From Acidimicrobiaceae bacterium (GTDB lineage Bacteria; Actinomycetota; Acidimicrobiia; Acidimicrobiales; Ilumatobacteraceae), in contig CANKVI010000034.1 in NCBI GenBank assembly GCA_947487095.1, positions 1-9,342 on the forward strand: a stretch of 9,342 nt of DNA, in the 5' to 3' direction. This document shows, one piece after another, positions 6,680 to 9,342 of the stretch (within the stretch, counting starts at the first letter, position 1; the number at the start of each line of letters is the position of its first letter). The position numbers and the translations under genes were made by a program. The notes beneath the pieces are model-generated. The model saw only the letters and a program-made list of their open reading frames with translations, was not told where the DNA came from and did no database searches.

Positions 6680-7285
6680 TTATCGGGTCACCATAAATGT
6701 GGTCGCCACAATGCCCAGTGACCCGGCCTCAAGCGAGGTCAACATGGTTTCGCTGTCCATTCCATCGGTCACTTCCAACTGTTGTGAAACCGCGTACACC
6801 GTGAGGATGTAGGTGTGCGGTTCGCCAATCTTTGGGCATGGCGCTGCATAACCAACTTTGCCCACGCGGTTCAGGGACTGCACGGCGCCAGCGGGTACCA
6901 CTCCCGCATCCACACTGTTGATTGCTGGGTCGATGTTGGCTGCCACCCAGTGCACTGCATTTCCAGCAGTTTGGTCAACGATGGAAAGCCCCCAGGTCAC
7001 CGTGCCTTCGGGTAAACCAGCGATGTCGAAACTTGGCGAAAGCTTTGATCCCTCACAAGTAAATATCGAGTCAATTTCACTGCCTTCAATCCAAGGTGCG
7101 GCAATGGTGAGTTCCTGAACTGGTGCCACTGATTCAGCAATAGTGGTGGCAATTGCAATGGTTTCGGTTTGGTCTGCAGTTGGCGACTTCATTTCGCGTC
7201 CATCGCGCGAGCACGAAGCAAGGAGCAGAGAGCTCAAGCCAAGGATTGCGGCTGCACCATACATCTTCTTTGAAAAACGTGTCAC
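6680..7285 (-). CDS. PEBP-like (YbhB/YbcL family) lipoprotein
   Basis: Phosphatidylethanolamine-binding-protein fold, exported and lipid-anchored; the bacterial members have no settled biochemical role. The protein is 201 aa. The signal peptide has a basic start (MTRFSKK), a hydrophobic core (9-23) and a lipobox LLASC with Cys25 as the lipidated residue. A low-complexity Thr/Ala/Glu linker runs to about 55. The PEBP domain covers about 58-201, with FTCEGSKLSP (75-84), LPEGTVTWGLSIVDQ (91-105), HWVAANID (112-119), GYAAPCPKIGEPHTYILTVY (145-164) and a C-terminal AGSLGIVATTFMVTR. The usual DPDAP ligand-pocket motif is altered to VDQTAG, but the two pocket histidines (112, 157) remain. The start is GTG 7285, with a TAGCCT box 6 nt upstream; ATG 7264 would remove the basic n-region. 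The gene precedes the GGDEF-EAL gene on the same strand by about 20-40 bp, so an operon is likely. Confidence 0.86.
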   Translation of the reverse strand: MTRFSKKMYGAAAILGLSSLLLASCSRDGREMKSPTADQTETIAIATTIAESVAPVQELTIAAPWIEGSEIDSIFTCEGSKLSPSFDIAGLPEGTVTWGLSIVDQTAGNAVHWVAANIDPAINSVDAGVVPAGAVQSLNRVGKVGYAAPCPKIGEPHTYILTVYAVSQQLEVTDGMDSETMLTSLEAGSLGIVATTFMVTR

Positions 7286-7291
7286 AACTGA

Positions 7292-7297
7292 AGGCTA
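7292..7297 (-). promoter_or_regulatory. Possible -10 box of a leaderless promoter for the PEBP lipoprotein gene
   Basis: TAGCCT fits TANNNT and is followed by 6 nt and then GTG 7285. It sits in the 38-bp divergent gap with mca, facing away from the mca box, and the two hexamers are 13 bp apart. No Shine-Dalgarno sequence precedes the GTG. Confidence 0.45.
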
Positions 7298-7310
7298 CGA
7301 CATGCAGCAC

Positions 7311-7316
7311 TAACCT
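7311..7316 (+). promoter_or_regulatory. Possible -10 box of a leaderless mca promoter
   Basis: TAACCT fits TANNNT and ends 7 nt before GTG 7324. That GTG is also where similarity to Mca proteins begins. There is no ribosome binding site in the gap. Confidence 0.45.
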
Positions 7317-7323
7317 GCTTGTC

Positions 7324-8232
7324 GTGTTGCGACCCAACGAACAACTGTGTGTGCTGACGGTGCACGCACATCCCGATGACGAAGCGTCAAAAGGTGCGCC
7401 CACAATGGCTATGTATGGTGCGCAAGGCGTTCGCACGGTGTTGGTGTGTTGCACGGGTGGAGAAGAAGGCGATGTTGCAAACCCTGCATTGAAAGAACCT
7501 GGTCAACCGTTTCATGGGCTGGAAGGCGAAGCAGAAAAACAGTTGCTCGCACAGCTTCGCCCAGCCGAGTTGGAGCAAGCCGCAAAAGTTATCGGTTTTC
7601 ATCATGTTGAAATGCTTGGCTATCGCGATTCGGGAATGTTGGACAGCCCAGCGAATAATCACCCCGATTGTTTTCACATGGCCGATCTCGACGAAGCGGT
7701 GGGCAGGTTGGTGCGCATTATTCGTCGCGAGCGTCCACATGTATTGGTTACGTACAACGATGATCAGCGCGGGTATCCGCACCCAGACCATGTGAAAGTG
7801 CATGACATCAGCATCATTGCGTTCGATCGTGCTGCCGACGACGAGTGGTATCCAGAAGCAGGCGAGCCGTGGCAACCGTTGAAGATGTACTACTCCGCAT
7901 GGTCACGTATGCGACTTACCGCAATTCATGAAGCTCTATTGCGCCTTCGTGGTTCGTCGCCGTTTGGCGATTCGTGGTTCGAACGGCCCGACCTCGACAG
8001 CCGCATTACCACTCGTTTGCAGATTGGCGATTATTTGTACGCGCGTTCCGGTGCATTGCGCGCGCATCGGACGCAAATTGATGAAAACGAACCATTTTGG
8101 TTTGGTCTGAGCGATGCCGAACTTGCCGAAACATATCCGTACGAAGACTGGGTGTTAGCAAAATCGTTAGTACCGACGCCACCACTTACAACGGGTGAGT
8201 ACGAAGACGATATGTTTCGGGGAGTGCGTTAA
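7324..8232 (+). CDS. mca: Mycothiol S-conjugate amidase
   Basis: Zinc amidase that hydrolyses mycothiol S-conjugates of electrophiles, releasing an N-acetylcysteine conjugate for export and GlcN-inositol for mycothiol resynthesis. The protein is 302 aa from GTG 7324. Motifs: VHAHPDDEASKG (13-24), where His16 and Asp19 match zinc ligands and Asp18 the catalytic base of the LmbE/MshB fold; CCTGGEEGDVANP (42-54), resembling the Mca form; GYRDSGM (99-105); YPHPDHVKVHD (151-161), with His156 the third zinc ligand; AGEPW; and a C-terminal EDDMFRGVR, which matches Mca (EDDLFKGVE) and argues against the related deacetylase MshB. A short insertion around 59-80 lengthens the loop after the GGE motif. 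The frame is open back to 7153, but that part is antisense to the lipoprotein gene and unlike the family. It converges on the next gene with no bases between stop codons. Confidence 0.92.
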   Translation: MLRPNEQLCVLTVHAHPDDEASKGAPTMAMYGAQGVRTVLVCCTGGEEGDVANPALKEPGQPFHGLEGEAEKQLLAQLRPAELEQAAKVIGFHHVEMLGYRDSGMLDSPANNHPDCFHMADLDEAVGRLVRIIRRERPHVLVTYNDDQRGYPHPDHVKVHDISIIAFDRAADDEWYPEAGEPWQPLKMYYSAWSRMRLTAIHEALLRLRGSSPFGDSWFERPDLDSRITTRLQIGDYLYARSGALRAHRTQIDENEPFWFGLSDAELAETYPYEDWVLAKSLVPTPPLTTGEYEDDMFRGVR

Positions 8233-9072
8233 CTATTGAGCACGCATGGCATCGCGTAGAGCGCGATAGCCAATCATGATTGCACCGCTGTCGGCAATTG
8301 CTTGCTTCAGAGAAGCATCGTTCACCACGAAGTTGTAGTCGTCAATCCAGCCGTTTGCAATGTCGCCCAATGCGCGAATTTCTGGCGTGTCAATGCATGG
8401 CTGCACATGAATTTCGGTAACGCCAGGTTGCAGGTTGCGCAACGAATTCAACACACGCTCGCGGCTGCCTTCGCGCCAGTCGTGATCGAAGTGATCGGGG
8501 AAGAGTACGCCTTCTTCGGCTGCAAGTTTGCGGAATGGAAAGCCGGCTTGTGCTTCGGTAAGCGTTGAAGGCAAGCGCACTGGCAATTGAAACTCAACCG
8601 CAAGTTCGATGTATACGTCAAAAAATTGTGGACGCAATGTAATCGCAGTGAGGTGTGGAGCAAGATGCGTTACGTCAATACCCCATTCAAGAGCACGCGC
8701 AATTTGCGCACGGCATTCGCGCAAAACTTCTGCAGGGTCTGCGTGTTCCCACAGGTCGTCAATGGTGCGGGGAAATCCACCTTCACCAGACTGCAGCGAC
8801 GGCGCATAAGTAAGTGGTCCCCAGCGATACATCTCGTGTTCGCTGTTTACGGTGAGGTGCACGCCAATGTCGTCACGGTTGTAATTCATGACCGCATGTT
8901 TTGCCCACGGAGCAGGAACCATCAGCGATGCACATGTTGCCGAACCTTTGCGCAATGCGTCGTACACACCAACGTTGGCTGCATGAAAAGCGCCAAGGTC
9001 GTCACAACTCAAAATCACTAACTTCGCGTCGGCGCTATGGCCAAGTCGTTCAGCAAGTGATGGCGTGCTCAC
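8233..9072 (-). CDS. ChbG/YdjC-family carbohydrate deacetylase
   Basis: Polysaccharide-deacetylase-like metalloenzyme. ChbG, the studied member, removes an acetyl group from chitooligosaccharides. No signal peptide is seen, so it should be cytoplasmic. The protein is 279 aa, close to family length. Motifs: KLVILSCDDLGAFHAANVGV (17-36) with metal-binding Asp24/Asp25; CASLMVPAPWAKHA (47-60); DDIGVHLTVNSEHEMYRWGP (67-86) with metal-ligand His72; THLAPHL (135-141) with His140 as the probable third ligand; RPQFFDVYIELAVEFQLPVR (147-166); and TEIHVQPCID (219-228). The usual DSH in the third motif is APH here, so the Asp is lost while the His is kept. The start is GTG 9072. It follows the nuclease gene by 13 bp, so they may form an operon, yet it also has its own TAGCGT box. 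Its true sugar substrate is unknown. Confidence 0.85.
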   Translation of the reverse strand: MSTPSLAERLGHSADAKLVILSCDDLGAFHAANVGVYDALRKGSATCASLMVPAPWAKHAVMNYNRDDIGVHLTVNSEHEMYRWGPLTYAPSLQSGEGGFPRTIDDLWEHADPAEVLRECRAQIARALEWGIDVTHLAPHLTAITLRPQFFDVYIELAVEFQLPVRLPSTLTEAQAGFPFRKLAAEEGVLFPDHFDHDWREGSRERVLNSLRNLQPGVTEIHVQPCIDTPEIRALGDIANGWIDDYNFVVNDASLKQAIADSGAIMIGYRALRDAMRAQ

Positions 9073-9079
9073 TGCCTAA

Positions 9080-9085
9080 ACGCTA
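9080..9085 (-). promoter_or_regulatory. Possible -10 box of a leaderless promoter for the ChbG/YdjC-like gene
   Basis: TAGCGT fits TANNNT and ends 7 nt before GTG 9072, inside the 13-bp gap after the nuclease stop codon (9088-9086). AGG lies only 2 nt from the GTG, too close to act as a ribosome binding site. Confidence 0.38.
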
Positions 9086-9342
9086 CTAGCGACAGGCTTG
9101 CCATAAACCCACGTTGCGCAACTCTGCTTGCGTGGCGGCTTGGGCAAAGTCGGCTTTGTGGGCAGTATTGGGTTCGAACACCATGGGTCGCGCATAACCA
9201 TTCATCACCAAGTCCAGGTTTACGAACACGTTGCTGTTAGCGATGTACACGTACAGCAGAAGTCGGCCGTATTTGTCGCGTGCTTCAACATCGCGTTCAA
9301 CTCGTAGCGCTGTTCCTTCAGGTAGCAACTGCTCGGTATATG
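9086..9342 (-). CDS. Staphylococcal-nuclease-like (thermonuclease) domain protein, 5' end beyond right edge
   Basis: Ca-dependent phosphodiesterase fold that cleaves DNA or RNA; bacterial members are usually exported. Only the C-terminal 84 codons are inside the window, and the frame runs off the right edge, so TTG 9328 should not be taken as the start. The visible part aligns well with S. aureus nuclease: VERDVEARDKYGRLLLYVYI matches the DKYGRGLAYIY region, and the Arg of YGR is the catalytic Arg87 equivalent. It continues with VFVNLDLVMNGYARPMVFEP, then PNTAHKADFAQAATQAE and GLW near the end. The other catalytic residues (Arg35 and Glu43 equivalents) and any signal peptide lie off the edge, so activity and location cannot be judged. 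The deacetylase gene follows after 13 bp. Confidence 0.85.
   Translation of the reverse strand, partial: YTEQLLPEGTALRVERDVEARDKYGRLLLYVYIANSNVFVNLDLVMNGYARPMVFEPNTAHKADFAQAATQAELRNVGLWQACR

Noticed and set aside
7153..7323. 57-codon N-terminal extension of Mca
   Set aside because: The extension is antisense to the PEBP signal-peptide region, has no Mca similarity, and GTG 7324 has a well-placed TAACCT box.
1..9342. CRISPR array, tRNA, insertion sequence, toxin-antitoxin pair or phage defence system
   Set aside because: I found no regular direct repeats, cloverleaf-like sequence, transposase motifs or defence-family domains; every sizeable stretch is explained by the nine genes.

Overview
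The window looks like a piece of an actinobacterial chromosome, most likely from the class Acidimicrobiia or a similar moderate-GC aquatic lineage. The phylum call rests on a mycothiol S-conjugate amidase (mycothiol is an actinobacterial thiol), a fused biotin carboxylase/biotin carrier subunit of the AccA3 type, an LCP-family cell-wall ligase and very frequent GTG starts. The finer placement is inference from base composition and gene style. The DNA is densely coding: nine protein genes, no gene-free stretch over 300 bases, and no RNA gene, insertion sequence, CRISPR array or phage gene that I can see.

Layout from left to right. (1) Minus strand: accA3 (2813 to 1065), then the 5' two thirds of lysS (1031 to the left edge). 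(2) Plus strand, divergent from accA3 with 19 bp between start codons: birA (2833-3585), then an LCP-family gene (3604-4620). (3) Minus strand, overlapping the LCP gene tail to tail by 51 bp: a PAS-PAS-GGDEF-EAL protein (4570-6498, with coding sequence continuing to 6657), preceded by a PEBP-like lipoprotein gene (6680-7285). (4) Plus strand, divergent from the lipoprotein gene: mca (7324-8232). (5) Minus strand, stop codon abutting that of mca: a ChbG/YdjC-like deacetylase gene (8233-9072), preceded by a staphylococcal-nuclease-like gene (9086 to the right edge).

Functional links. BirA is the enzyme expected to attach biotin to Lys548 of the divergently encoded AccA3, so enzyme and substrate share one tiny intergenic region. 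LCP points to wall-polymer attachment, Mca to thiol detoxification, and the GGDEF-EAL protein to cyclic-di-GMP signalling. The rest is housekeeping or surface biology. I do not see a defence system, a biosynthetic cluster or another clearly new multi-gene system.

The two most interesting signals are below gene level. First, a TANNNT hexamer sits 6-8 nt upstream of the start codon of six genes, and no good Shine-Dalgarno sequence is seen, which suggests widespread leaderless transcription. Second, the GGDEF-EAL gene has clear PAS-coding sequence upstream of its first usable start codon, which implies a frameshift, a sequence error or a non-canonical start.
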